Of a stretch of 34,025 nt of DNA, positions 1 through 9,358 are shown one piece after another. The position numbers and the translations under genes were made by a program. Numbering within the stretch: position 1 is the first letter of the stretch; each line of letters begins with the position of its first letter. The stretch comes from Kiritimatiellia bacterium (lineage in GTDB: Bacteria > Verrucomicrobiota > Kiritimatiellia > UBA8416 > SLMC01): assembly GCA_007134465.1 (NCBI GenBank), contig SLKS01000340.1, positions 1-34,025 of the forward strand, given 5' to 3'. A model generated the notes under the pieces. That model did not search any database and was not told where the DNA came from. It was given only the letters and a program-made list of their open reading frames with translations.

Positions 1-1396
1 CGACCCGACGGCCGTCGGCGAGCGCGCGCACGGCCAGCGAGGCGCCGTGGGCCATATCGCCGGCAATAAAGACGCGAGGCTGCGAAGTCATGCCGTTCGC
101 ATCGCGGCGAACGACGCCGCGTCCGTCCGTTTCCAACGCCAGCGTTTCGGCATACGGGTTGCGCTCCATGCCCGTGAAGCCCATGGCCAGCAGGACGAGA
201 TCGGCTTCGATCCGGAAATCGGTTCCCGGCCTTTCGCGCGGAACGCGGCGGCCGGCCGCATCGGATTGCCATTCGACTTCGCAGCCGTGCAGCGCGACGA
301 CCCGGCCGTCGCGTCCTTCCAGCCGCTTGGTCGTAACGCTCCACCGCCGTTCGCCGCCCTCCTGATGGCTGCTGGATTCGCGGAAGACATTCGGCCATTC
401 CGGCCATGGATTGTCCGGCAGGCGTTGCGGGGGCGGCTTCGGAAGAATTTCGAGCTGCCAGACTTTTTTGGCGCCCTGCCGCAAAGCGGTCCCCAGACAA
501 TCGGAGCCGGTATCGCCGCCGCCGACAATGGCAACCGTTCGCCCGCCCGCCAGAATATTGTCCGTATCCGGCAGCACGACGCCTTCGTTGCGCAGGTTTT
601 GTTGCGCGAGAAAATCCATGGCGAAATGAACGCCGCCCAGTTCGCGGCCGGGAACCGGCAAATCGCGCGGGGCGCGCGCGCCTGCGGCGAGCAGAATGGC
701 GTCGAAGCGGTCGTGCAGATAGCGCGCGGACACATCGGCGCCCACATCCACATCCGTCTCGAACACGATCCCGTTGGCCTCCATCAGCCGAACGCGCCGC
801 TCGACGATCCCTTTGTCCAGCTTGAAGTCCGGTATGCCGTAGCGCAGAATGCCGCCGGGTTTGCGCGCGCGCTCGAACACCGTGACGGCCCAGCCCATGC
901 GGTTCAAATGCCAGGCGGCCGCCAGGCCGGCCGGCCCGGAGCCGATCACCGCCGCCTTGGCCGCGGGCGGCCCGGGAATCGGCGCGGGACGCACCCACCC
1001 TTCCTGAAACGCGCGCTCGACAATCGCGCGCTCGACCTGACGAATGGCCACCGGCTCGCCATGCAACCCGGCCACGCACGCCCCCTCGCAGGGCGCCGGA
1101 CATATGCGGGCGGTAAACTCCGCGAGCGGATGCGTCGCCGAAAGCACGTCCCACGCCTCCGCCCAGCGCCCGCGCCATGCCAGCTCGTTGAACTCGGGGA
1201 TGACATTCTCGAGCGGACAGCCGCAACCGTGACAGAACGGCACGCCGCAATCCATGCAACGCGCCGCCTGCTCGCGCAGCGTTTCCTCCGGAAACACGCG
1301 CTCGACTTCGCGCCAATCCCGCACGCGTTCCCGGCTGTCGCGATAGCCGGGGTTCCGGCGGGGAATCTCCAGGAATGCCCGTTCCCGATCACTCAT
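1..1396 (-). CDS. gltD: glutamate synthase small subunit (partial, 3' end outside window)
   Basis: This is the NADPH-dependent FAD subunit of glutamate synthase. It passes electrons to the GltB subunit for glutamate formation from glutamine and 2-oxoglutarate in the cytoplasm. It is not in the ORF track because it is open at the window edge, but the minus frame from the ATG at 1394-1396 is uninterrupted for 465 codons. Visible motifs are an N-terminal cysteine cluster (CMDCGVPFCHGCGCP, then CPAPCEGAC), a Rossmann FAD site (VIGSGPAGLAAA) with the usual partner sequence GGILRYGIPDFKLDK, a second dinucleotide site (IVGGGDTGSDCLG), and a C-terminal GD motif. Family members are about 470-490 aa, so only a short tail is missing. 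The ATG overlaps the last 8 bases of gltB (ATGAGTGA), which implies translational coupling. Identification is secure. Confidence 0.95.
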   Translation of the reverse strand, partial: MSDRERAFLEIPRRNPGYRDSRERVRDWREVERVFPEETLREQAARCMDCGVPFCHGCGCPLENVIPEFNELAWRGRWAEAWDVLSATHPLAEFTARICPAPCEGACVAGLHGEPVAIRQVERAIVERAFQEGWVRPAPIPGPPAAKAAVIGSGPAGLAAAWHLNRMGWAVTVFERARKPGGILRYGIPDFKLDKGIVERRVRLMEANGIVFETDVDVGADVSARYLHDRFDAILLAAGARAPRDLPVPGRELGGVHFAMDFLAQQNLRNEGVVLPDTDNILAGGRTVAIVGGGDTGSDCLGTALRQGAKKVWQLEILPKPPPQRLPDNPWPEWPNVFRESSSHQEGGERRWSVTTKRLEGRDGRVVALHGCEVEWQSDAAGRRVPRERPGTDFRIEADLVLLAMGFTGMERNPYAETLALETDGRGVVRRDANGMTSQPRVFIAGDMAHGASLAVRALADGRRV

Positions 1397-4300
1397 GCTC
1401 GCCTGTCTTTCTTGCCGTGGCGGCGTCTTCCGGCGTCATGCGCCCGAGCGCCAAGCGGTATTCCATGGGGAACACCTTGATGAAAAAGGGCAAGGCCGCC
1501 GCCCAATCGTCCAGCAAAGCGCGCCCGCGCGGACTGCCGGTGAGCGCGACATGCCGCGCGACGATCCCGCGCAGTTCGCGTTCGTCTTCCGGCTCGACAA
1601 CCCGTTCCAGGTCTATCGTGTCCAGATTGCAACGGCTGTCGAACAGACCGGTGGGATCGTATACATAGGCGATGCCGCCGCTCATGCCGGCGCCGAAGTT
1701 GACGCCCGTCGAGCCGAGCACGACCACGCGCCCGCCCGTCATGTATTCGCAGCCATGGTCGCCCACCCCTTCGGCTACGGCCACGGCGCCGCTGTTGCGA
1801 ATGGCGAAACGTTCGCCCGCGCGCCCGTTCACATACAGTTCGCCCGCCGTGGCGCCATACAGCAGCACATTGCCGGCTATCATGTTCTCGGCGGGATCGA
1901 ACGCGCTGCCGGGCGCGGGCCGAATGACCACCGTCGCCCCGGACAGCCCCTTGGCCGCGTAATCGTTCGCTTCCCCTTCGAGAAAGAAGGAAATGCCGCG
2001 GGCGCCGAACGCCGCGAAACTTTGGCCGGCCGTCCCGCGCAAGCGCAAAACAATCGTATCCGGCGACAGCCCGTCGGGCCCGAAACGCCGCGCGATTTCG
2101 CCAGAAAGCCCAGTGCCGACCGCCCGATGCACATTGCGCACGGCCAGCTCCGTTTCGACCTTCTCCCCGTGTTCCAGCGCCGGTTGGCAGGCTTCGATCA
2201 GCGCGCCATCCGGGGCCGGCTCGCTTTTTCGCGCCGCGGCGCGATCGTGGCGGCGCGCGGCGGGAGCAGGATCCGGGCAATGGAACAGCGGCGTCAAATC
2301 GAGCCCGGCCGCCTTGCCGACCATGCGCGACGGATCGGCTTCGAGAAGATCGGCGCGCCCGACCGCCTCGTCGAGCGTTCGCAAACCCAGCCCGGCCATC
2401 AGGGAACGAACCTCTTCGGCCACCATAAGGAAATAGTTCTGGACATGGTCGGGTTTCCCGGCAAAGCGTTTTCGCAAAGCGGGATCCTGGGTTGCCACGC
2501 CCACCGGACAGGTGTTCGCGTGGCATTTTCTCATCATCAAACAGCCGCACACCACAAGCGGGGCCGTGGCGAACCCGAACTCCTCGGCGCCGAGCAGCGC
2601 GGCCACAAGCACGTCGCGGCCGGTCCGGAGCTGGCCGTCGGTCTGCAAGCGCACGCGCCCGCGCAGCCCGTTCAGCACGAGAGTCTGCTGAGCTTCCGCC
2701 AGGCCGAGTTCCCAGGGCAGGCCGGCGTGAACGATGGAGGAAAGCGGCGCCGCGCCGGTCCCGCCATCGCCGCCACTGATCAGGATAACGTCCGCGCCGC
2801 CTTTCGCCACGCCGGCGGCCACGGTTCCCACGCCGCATTCGGACACCAGTTTAACCGCGATGCGCGCGGCAGGATTGGCGCAGTGAAGATCGTAGATCAG
2901 TTGCGCGATGTCCTCGATCGAATAAATGTCGTGGTGCGGCGGCGGCGAGATCAGCGTGACGCCCGGCGTGGAATGGCGCACGGCCGCAATGGCCGCATCC
3001 ACCTTGTGTCCCGGCAAATGCCCGCCTTCGCCCGGCTTGGCGCCTTGCGCGATCTTGATCTGAATTTCGCGGGCGCTGACCAAGTAGGAAATGGTAACGC
3101 CGAACCGGCCGCTGGCCACTTGCTTGACGGCGCTGCACACGCTGTCGCCATCGGGCAAGGGCTGGAAGCGTTCGGCCTCCTCGCCGCCCTCCCCGCTATT
3201 GCTCATGGCGCCCAGCCGGTTCATGGCCAGCGCCAGCGTTCGGTGGGCCTCGCGGCTGAGCGAACCGAACGACATGGCGCCGGTCGCGAACCGCTTGACA
3301 ATGGCGGAGGCCGGCTCCACCTCCTCGAGCGGCGCCGCCGCGCCGTTCGGCTTGAAACGAAAGAGCGAGCGCACCGTATGCAGCCGGCAGGTTTGATCGT
3401 GGATATCGGCGGAGAACGCCTCGTAGAGATCGCGCCGGTTCTCGCGCGCCGCGCGCTGCAGCAGGGTCAGGCTGTTCGGAGTCCAATAATGACGCTCGCC
3501 GTCCGTGCGAAAACGGTAGCGGCCGCCGGAAGGCAGAACGTTCGGCATGGCAAGCGGCGGATGCCAGGCGGACGCATGTCGCGCATGGGCTTCGGCCGCG
3601 ATATCGTCCATGCCCGCGCCGCCAATGCGGCTGGCCGTGCCTTCGAAATAGCGGTCGGTCACGGCCCGGCTTAGTCCGATCGCCTCGAAAATGCGCGCGC
3701 TGCGATAGCTGCGCAACGTGGAAATGCCCATCTTGGACAGGATCCGCAACAAGCCGTCGCACAGCGCCTTGACATAGTTTTCGACCGCCTCGACCGCCGA
3801 TAGTGGCCTGTCCAAACGGCCGTTCGCCGCCAAAGCCGCCACGGTTTCATAAGCCAGGCGCGGATTGATCGCCGAGGCGCCGTAGCCGAGCAGCAGCGCC
3901 ATATGCATGGTTTCGCGCGCTTCGCCGGTTTCGGCCACAATGCCGATCCGCGTCCGCAAGCTATCGCGGATCAAACGCCGATGCACGGCGGCCACCGCCA
4001 GCAGCATGGGAATCGGACAACGCTCCTGCGGCAGACCGACATCGGAAAGCACGAGAATGCGCGCCCCTTCGCGCACGGCGGCCACCGCGCAGTCGCACAG
4101 CTCGTCCACGGCCTCTTCCAGCGCCGCGCCGTCCCCGCCCGCCGCGAAACCGGCAGGCAGGCGGCGCAACTGGAAATCGGCATCCGGCAACCGGCCGATC
4201 CGTTCCAAGTCCTCGTTGGACAGGAACGGGTGCGGCATTTTGATCAGGCGCGCATGGCCGGGCTTCTCGGCCAGAATCGAATCGCTGTTGCCGATGCCGG

Positions 4301-5921
4301 TCATCAGCGACATGACCTGCGCCTCGCGAATGGGATCGATAGCCGGATTCGTCACCTGCGCGAACATCTGCTTGAAATAGGCGTACAGCAACTGGGGCTG
4401 TTCGGACAGAACCGCCAACGGCACGTCGGCGCCCATGGATCCCTTCGGTTCCTGGCCCGTGGCGGCCATGACGCCGAGCAGCAAACGCTCGTCCTCGCGC
4501 GTGTATCCGAACAGCCGCTGGCGACGCCGCAAGGTTTCGGGATCGGATTGCGTTTCGGACACGGCGCCGAACAGGCCGCGCACGTCAATGCGGTTCTCCT
4601 GCACCCAGCGGCGATAGGGACGGCGTCGCGCCAGCGCCATTTTGATTTCGCAATCCTTGAGCAAGCGGCCCTTGCGCGTGTCGGCCAGCAGAATCTGGCC
4701 GGGCCGCAAGCCGCCTTTTTCGCATACCGTTTCGGGGGCGAGATCGAGCACGCCCGCCTCGGAGGCAAACACCACCAATCCGTCGCGCGTCACCGCATAG
4801 CGCGCCGGCCGCAACCCGTTGCGGTCCAGCATGCCCCCGACCACGCAGCCATCGGTGAACGCGATGGCGGCGGGCCCGTCCCATGGCTCCATGAACCCGG
4901 CGTGATATTCGAAGAACCCGCGCAAATCCGGGCCCATCGGATATTTCGGGCCCCAGCCTTGCGGAATCGTCATCACCGCCGCATGATCGGGATCGCGCCC
5001 CGCCATGACAAGCAGCTCGATCACATTGTCGAGCGCGGCCGAATCGCTGCCGCCGGGCTCGATAATCGGCCGCAATTTCGCCACGGCAGAGCCAAACGCT
5101 TCCGACTCGAGATTCGGCTCGCGCGCTTCCATGTTGAAGCGATTCCCTTTGAGCGTGTTGATCTCGCCGTTATGCGCCAGGCAACGGAACGGCTGCGCCA
5201 GCGGCCAGGACGGAAACGTGTTGGTGCTGTAGCGCTGATGCACCACGGCCAGCGCGCTTTCCAGCCTCGGATCGCGCAGGTCGGGATAGAAGGCAGGCAC
5301 TTGCGGCGCCTGCATCAAGCCCTTGTAGACGATCGTACGGCAGGACAAACTGGCCACATACAGGGCGTCGGCCGCTCCGCCCCCATCATGGACCGCCCGC
5401 TGCCATAGCTTGCGCATCAGGTACAGCTTGCGTTCGAACAACGGTTCCGCGAGCCCGTCGCCCGTGACGAAACACTGGCGTATGACCGGCATCTCGCGCC
5501 GCGCCTGCTCGCCAAGCACGGCGGGGTCCACAGGCACCTCGCGCCAGCCCGCCAGGACGAGCCCGGCCTCCTCCGCCGCGGCCCGGCCCAACGCCAGGCA
5601 ACTCTCGCGTTCCGCTTCGTCCCGGGAGAGAAAGCACATGCCGACGCCGAACCGGCCGCTTTCGGGCAGTCGAATCGCCGTTTCGGAACAGACAGCGCGC
5701 AGGAAACGCTCCGGCATCTGAAAAAGAAGCCCGGCACCGTCGCCCGTATTCGCGTCGGCGCCGGTCGCGCCCCGGTGCAGCAAATTCTCCAGAATGGCCA
5801 CGCCCTTCTCGATCACATCATGCGACGCGACCCCGTCCAGCCGAGCCACGAACCCGACGCCGCAGGCATCGTGCTCGAAGGCCGGATCGTACAGACCCTG
5901 TCTGTTCGGGAAACCGGTCAT
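1389..5921 (-). CDS. gltB: glutamate synthase large subunit
   Basis: Ferredoxin/NADPH-type GOGAT alpha subunit of 1510 aa, the usual length. It makes two glutamates from glutamine and 2-oxoglutarate. The N-terminal class II glutamine amidotransferase starts at the catalytic Cys20 (HDACGVGF), so a propeptide of about 19 residues is expected to be removed. A central domain follows, then the FMN synthase domain (KPGEGGHLPGHKVD, SPPPHHDIYS, ISGGDGGTGAAP), the 3Fe-4S cysteine cluster (CGCLMMRKCHANTCPVG) and the glycine-rich GXGXG beta-helix C-terminus. The track start at 5981 would overlap glnN by 59 bases. I chose the ATG at 5919-5921, one base after the glnN stop, because it gives the standard N-terminus. 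No strong ribosome binding site is visible, so translation is probably coupled to glnN. Confidence 0.97.
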   Translation of the reverse strand: MTGFPNRQGLYDPAFEHDACGVGFVARLDGVASHDVIEKGVAILENLLHRGATGADANTGDGAGLLFQMPERFLRAVCSETAIRLPESGRFGVGMCFLSRDEAERESCLALGRAAAEEAGLVLAGWREVPVDPAVLGEQARREMPVIRQCFVTGDGLAEPLFERKLYLMRKLWQRAVHDGGGAADALYVASLSCRTIVYKGLMQAPQVPAFYPDLRDPRLESALAVVHQRYSTNTFPSWPLAQPFRCLAHNGEINTLKGNRFNMEAREPNLESEAFGSAVAKLRPIIEPGGSDSAALDNVIELLVMAGRDPDHAAVMTIPQGWGPKYPMGPDLRGFFEYHAGFMEPWDGPAAIAFTDGCVVGGMLDRNGLRPARYAVTRDGLVVFASEAGVLDLAPETVCEKGGLRPGQILLADTRKGRLLKDCEIKMALARRRPYRRWVQENRIDVRGLFGAVSETQSDPETLRRRQRLFGYTREDERLLLGVMAATGQEPKGSMGADVPLAVLSEQPQLLYAYFKQMFAQVTNPAIDPIREAQVMSLMTGIGNSDSILAEKPGHARLIKMPHPFLSNEDLERIGRLPDADFQLRRLPAGFAAGGDGAALEEAVDELCDCAVAAVREGARILVLSDVGLPQERCPIPMLLAVAAVHRRLIRDSLRTRIGIVAETGEARETMHMALLLGYGASAINPRLAYETVAALAANGRLDRPLSAVEAVENYVKALCDGLLRILSKMGISTLRSYRSARIFEAIGLSRAVTDRYFEGTASRIGGAGMDDIAAEAHARHASAWHPPLAMPNVLPSGGRYRFRTDGERHYWTPNSLTLLQRAARENRRDLYEAFSADIHDQTCRLHTVRSLFRFKPNGAAAPLEEVEPASAIVKRFATGAMSFGSLSREAHRTLALAMNRLGAMSNSGEGGEEAERFQPLPDGDSVCSAVKQVASGRFGVTISYLVSAREIQIKIAQGAKPGEGGHLPGHKVDAAIAAVRHSTPGVTLISPPPHHDIYSIEDIAQLIYDLHCANPAARIAVKLVSECGVGTVAAGVAKGGADVILISGGDGGTGAAPLSSIVHAGLPWELGLAEAQQTLVLNGLRGRVRLQTDGQLRTGRDVLVAALLGAEEFGFATAPLVVCGCLMMRKCHANTCPVGVATQDPALRKRFAGKPDHVQNYFLMVAEEVRSLMAGLGLRTLDEAVGRADLLEADPSRMVGKAAGLDLTPLFHCPDPAPAARRHDRAAARKSEPAPDGALIEACQPALEHGEKVETELAVRNVHRAVGTGLSGEIARRFGPDGLSPDTIVLRLRGTAGQSFAAFGARGISFFLEGEANDYAAKGLSGATVVIRPAPGSAFDPAENMIAGNVLLYGATAGELYVNGRAGERFAIRNSGAVAVAEGVGDHGCEYMTGGRVVVLGSTGVNFGAGMSGGIAYVYDPTGLFDSRCNLDTIDLERVVEPEDERELRGIVARHVALTGSPRGRALLDDWAAALPFFIKVFPMEYRLALGRMTPEDAATARKTGEHE

Positions 5922-5922
5922 G

Positions 5923-8007
5923 TCACTGAGCAAACAGCATTTCCGCGTAGGACGGCATCGGCCAGCGGTCGTCCGGCACAAGCTCTTCCAAGGCGTCGGC
6001 CGCTTCGCGCACCGCCGCCATGGCCGCCAGCTTCGCCGGCCCTTTGGCCGTCAGCCGATTCTCCAGTTCCGTCACGCCTTTCGCCAGCGCATCGGTCAGC
6101 TCGCAAAGGCGGACGAGCACGCCGCGCGCCGCCTCGGCCGACATCTGGCAGGCCTCGAGTCCTGTCACCGTGGCGACCGTATCGCGCTGATACTCGAGCG
6201 CCGCCGGCAATATCATGGTTTTCGCCAAATACAGCGCGCAGTGGGCTTCGATCGAAACCTGCTTCTCGTACTGCTCCATGTACACTTCGTAGCGCGACTC
6301 CAGTTCCTGCTCGCTCAGCACGCCGTACTTGGCGAACAGATCGCGGGCCTTCGCCGTCCGCAACGGCTGCAACGCTTCCGGGGTCGTCCGCAAGTTCGGC
6401 AGCCCGCGGCGCTCCGCCTCGGCCAGCCATTCTGCCGTGTAGTTGTCGCCATGGAACAGGATGCGCTTGTGGTTCACGACGATTTCCCGCAAGACGCCGG
6501 GCAGAACATCGGTCAAATCTTTGCCACCGGCGATATCCGCCTCCAGCCGGTCGCAGATGCCGTCGAGCGCCTCGGCCACGATCGTATTCATCACCACGTT
6601 CGGCCCCGCGCAGCTCTGATTGGAACCCACCGCCCGAAACTCGAACTTGTTGCCGGTAAAAGCAAGGGGCGACGTGCGGTTGCGGTCCGTCTCGTAGCGC
6701 GGCAATGCCGGCAGCGTCGCGACACCCAACTGAATCGTCTTGCCGGCGCGGCCGGCGCCCTTGACGCCCTGCTCGATCTGCCCAATGATCTCGGAGAGCT
6801 GCTCGCCCAGATAGATGGACATGACCGCCGGCGGCGCCTCGTTCGCGCCCAGCCGATGATCGTTGCCGGACGAGGCGATCGAAGCGCGCAGCACGTCCGC
6901 ATGCTTGTCCACCGCCTGGATCAGCGCGCAGATCATCGTCAGGAACTTCGCGTTCTCGTGCGGACTGTCGCCCGGCGAGAGCCAGTTCTTGCCGTCCGGC
7001 CCGCACACCGCCCAGTTATTGTGCTTGCCCGACCCGTTCACGCCCGCGAACGGCTTCTCGTGCAGCAGGCACACGAACCCGTGCCGATTCGCCACATGCG
7101 GCAGCAGCTCCATCACCAGCATGTTGTGATCCACCGCCAGGTTCAGTCCCTCGTACACCGGCGCCAGTTCGAACTGGGCGGGGCTCACCTCGTTGTGCCG
7201 GGTCTTCGCCGGCACGCCCAGCCGCCAGAGATGATGGTCCAAATCGGTCATGAACGCCATCACCCGCGGCTTGATCGCCCCGAAATAATGGTCTTCCATC
7301 TGCTGATGCTTCGCCGGCGAACAGCCGAACAGGGTGCGGCCCGTCTGCAACAAATCGAGCCGAGCATCCACATACTGCTTGTCCACCAGAAAATACTCCT
7401 GCTCCGCTCCCATCGTCGCATAGGCCCGCTTGCCGTCCGATTCGATCCCGAACAGCTTGCCCAGCCGGCAGACCTGCTTCGACAGAACGTCCATTGAACG
7501 CAACAGCGGCGTCTTCTTGTCCAGCGCCTCGCCGTTATGCCCGCAGAATACCGTGGGAATGCACAGCACGGCACCGTTTTCGCACTCCTTGATGAACGCC
7601 GGACTGGTCGGGTCCCAGGAGGTGTAGCCCCGTGCCTCGAATGTCGCCCGCAGGCCGCCCGAAGGGAAGCTGGACGCGTCCGGTTCGCCCTGGATCAGTT
7701 CCTTGCCCGAGAACTGCATCAGCGCGCCGCCTTCGTGATCGGGTGTTAGAAACGACTCGTGCTTCTCAGCCGTCGCGCCGGTCAGCGGCAGGAACCAATG
7801 CGTGAAATGCGTTGCGCCCTTCTCCACCGCCCAGGTCTTCATCGCTTCCGCCACATCGTCCGCGATCGCCGCATCCAGCCGCTGCCCCTGCCGAATCGTG
7901 GAAATGAGCGACGCATAGGTCGCTTCCGACAAATAGTTGCGCATCGTCTTAATGCTGAACACGTTTTCCCCGAACGACCGCGCCGCTTTCGACAACTCTT
8001 CTTTCAC
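5923..8007 (-). CDS. glnN: glutamine synthetase type III
   Basis: ATP-dependent ligation of ammonia to glutamate in the cytoplasm. At 694 aa it has the length of GSIII enzymes (about 690-730 aa), far longer than GSI (about 470 aa). Family features are the N-terminal [15 protein letters not shown], the signature [12 protein letters not shown] followed by KHESFL, the ATP-site region with [14 protein letters not shown], and a long helical C-terminal extension ending in [15 protein letters not shown]. The start is GTG at 8005-8007 with a clear AGGAGGG upstream (spacing about 7). It follows nadE by 30 bases and precedes gltB by 1 base, so GS and GOGAT are made together. GSIII is known from Bacteroidetes, cyanobacteria and PVC bacteria. 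Confidence 0.97.
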   Translation of the reverse strand: MKEELSKAARSFGENVFSIKTMRNYLSEATYASLISTIRQGQRLDAAIADDVAEAMKTWAVEKGATHFTHWFLPLTGATAEKHESFLTPDHEGGALMQFSGKELIQGEPDASSFPSGGLRATFEARGYTSWDPTSPAFIKECENGAVLCIPTVFCGHNGEALDKKTPLLRSMDVLSKQVCRLGKLFGIESDGKRAYATMGAEQEYFLVDKQYVDARLDLLQTGRTLFGCSPAKHQQMEDHYFGAIKPRVMAFMTDLDHHLWRLGVPAKTRHNEVSPAQFELAPVYEGLNLAVDHNMLVMELLPHVANRHGFVCLLHEKPFAGVNGSGKHNNWAVCGPDGKNWLSPGDSPHENAKFLTMICALIQAVDKHADVLRASIASSGNDHRLGANEAPPAVMSIYLGEQLSEIIGQIEQGVKGAGRAGKTIQLGVATLPALPRYETDRNRTSPLAFTGNKFEFRAVGSNQSCAGPNVVMNTIVAEALDGICDRLEADIAGGKDLTDVLPGVLREIVVNHKRILFHGDNYTAEWLAEAERRGLPNLRTTPEALQPLRTAKARDLFAKYGVLSEQELESRYEVYMEQYEKQVSIEAHCALYLAKTMILPAALEYQRDTVATVTGLEACQMSAEAARGVLVRLCELTDALAKGVTELENRLTAKGPAKLAAMAAVREAADALEELVPDDRWPMPSYAEMLFAQ

Positions 8008-8037
8008 CGCTTTTCCCTCCTCGCTGTTTACCGAAAC

Positions 8038-8766
8038 CTACCGCAACACCTCGAAAATCTGGGGCAAGACACGCTTATGATGCGAGCGCGACTTCATTTC
8101 GCCCACTTTCTGGACCAGGCGCGTATCCAGGCTGCCCACCTTGCCCGCCTCCAACGCGCGAAATACGTTGTCCAACACCTCGTAGGACAGCCCCATCTCG
8201 CCTTCGTCCGTCTGACCGGCCCACAATCCGGCGCTCGGCGGCTTGACAACCACCGGTTCCGGCACCCCCAGCTCCCGCGCCAGCGCCCATACTTCCGTCT
8301 TGTACAATCCGGCCAGCGGCAACAGGTCCGCCCCGCCATCGCCGTATTTCGTAAAATAGCCGGCCAGCCATTCGCTCCGGTTGCCCGTGCCGATCACCAT
8401 GGCCGAACGCAAGTTCGCCCAGTAATACAACACCGCCATTCTCAGCCTCGGCTTAACGTTGGCAACCACCTCGCGACCCGCCTCCGGCAACGTTTCCATC
8501 AACGCCCGAAACGTCTTGTCCAACCGAACCGTCACCGTCTCCAACTCGAGTGTCTCCGCCACCAGACGCGCATCGCTCTCGTCGGATTCCGACGAATCGC
8601 ACGGCATAATCACACCCAGCGCATGCTCGCCCAACGCCCGCTTGCACAGCGCCGCCACCACCGCCGAATCCACGCCGCCACTCAACCCGAACACCACGCC
8701 CTTCAAACCGGCATGGCTCACGCAGTCGGCAATCCATTCCGTCAAACGATCCGATAACGATCTCAA
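8038..8766 (-). CDS. nadE: NAD synthetase, ammonia-dependent type
   Basis: Adenylates nicotinate adenine dinucleotide and amidates it to NAD using ammonia. The N-type ATP pyrophosphatase P-loop SGGVDS lies at about residues 29-34, followed by MPCDSSESDESDA, TGNRSEWLAGYFTKYGDGGADL and LYKTEVWALARELG, all typical of NadE. No glutaminase domain is present, so it is the short ammonia-dependent form (about 242 aa). The track starts at a GTG at 8793. I prefer the in-frame TTG at 8764-8766, because GGAGG stands six bases before it and the upstream residues are not conserved-looking. It is the first gene of the nadE-glnN-gltB-gltD operon, so all four products use or assimilate ammonia or glutamine. 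Confidence 0.9.
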   Translation of the reverse strand: MRSLSDRLTEWIADCVSHAGLKGVVFGLSGGVDSAVVAALCKRALGEHALGVIMPCDSSESDESDARLVAETLELETVTVRLDKTFRALMETLPEAGREVVANVKPRLRMAVLYYWANLRSAMVIGTGNRSEWLAGYFTKYGDGGADLLPLAGLYKTEVWALARELGVPEPVVVKPPSAGLWAGQTDEGEMGLSYEVLDNVFRALEAGKVGSLDTRLVQKVGEMKSRSHHKRVLPQIFEVLR

Positions 8767-8823
8767 ATCAAACCTCCATTCGCTATGCCACACTGTCCCG
8801 AGCGCCGTGCCCGTCCAATTCCG

Positions 8824-8904
8824 TCTGATCTGTCCGATCCGTCGGATTCGTCTGACAAGCCGGACCTGTCAGACCCGTCGGACCTGTCGGACAAATCGGA
8901 CACA
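8824..8904. repeat. 9-bp tandem repeat, about nine degenerate units
   Basis: Nine consecutive degenerate units with consensus TCGGACCTG (for example tcggacctg, tcagacccg, tccgatccg, tcggattcg) fill 81 bases just upstream of nadE. All units keep the TCnGAYnnG frame. It is not a CRISPR, as there are no spacers. Confidence 0.85.
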
Positions 8905-9138
8905 ACAACCATTATCATTTTCCGTGCCAACAAGCTTGATTCACCAAAACTCAAAACATAAACAATACGTTTAACTTTGCAATACAAAAGATTACAACCG
9001 CAAAAGACTTGTTCTCCGGAACAACACCAGCACACCCATGAGGCCATATGTTTGCCATTGGCCAATATCTTGCCAAAGCGAGACTGGGTTTCAAAGACGG
9101 ACTGGCCGACTACGGCGGGGGAATGAATCTTAGACCTA

Positions 9139-9174
9139 TCGTCCTCGTCGTCGTTCTCGTTCTCGTCCTCGATT
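9139..9174. repeat. 6-bp tandem repeat TCGTYC
   Basis: Six back-to-back hexamers: TCGTCC, TCGTCG, TCGTTC, TCGTTC, TCGTCC, TCGATT. On the opposite strand this reads as an acidic Glu/Asp/Asn string, which makes a spurious ORF. Confidence 0.75.
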
Positions 9175-9358
9175 TCTCCCGTCAGGGGCAATGAATCGGG
9201 GATGCCCCCTGGCAAAAGCCATTCCCCGCTTTGCGCTTGCAGTTTCAGGCTTCCGACTGCTAGGGTGGGTTCCGATGAACTGGGCAGCCATAGCATGGGT
9301 AGCGGCGGCGCTTCTCGCCTTGTTGATTCTCGGCGTATGGATTCGCAGGGCTCGCCGA

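Larger units (their letters stand above)
8767..9358. other. repeat-rich intergenic region upstream of nadE
   Basis: About 590 bases without a convincing gene. It holds a nine-unit 9-bp repeat (8824-8904), an AT-rich stretch (about 8905-9000) where the nadE operon promoter probably lies, and a hexamer repeat (9139-9174). The minus ORF 8763..9644 crosses it only because the repeat units are multiples of three. A short hydrophobic reading frame beginning at the ATG at 9275 (preceded by AGGGTGGG) runs in frame into the lipoprotein gene and could be its N-terminal extension. Confidence 0.6.

Noticed and set aside
47-5408. Long plus-strand ORFs (47..1480, 1395..3674, 3903..5408) antisense to gltD/gltB
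   Set aside because: They are rich in Arg, Ala, Gly and His with no motif, and they mirror well-identified minus-strand genes; GC-driven shadows.
8824-8904. CRISPR-like array
   Set aside because: Units are contiguous 9-mers with no spacers and there are no cas genes.
8915-8930. Possible sigma54 promoter for the nitrogen operon (TTGGCAC on the minus strand)
   Set aside because: The -24 half is good, but the -12 half at the required spacing lacks the GC dinucleotide, so it cannot be called.
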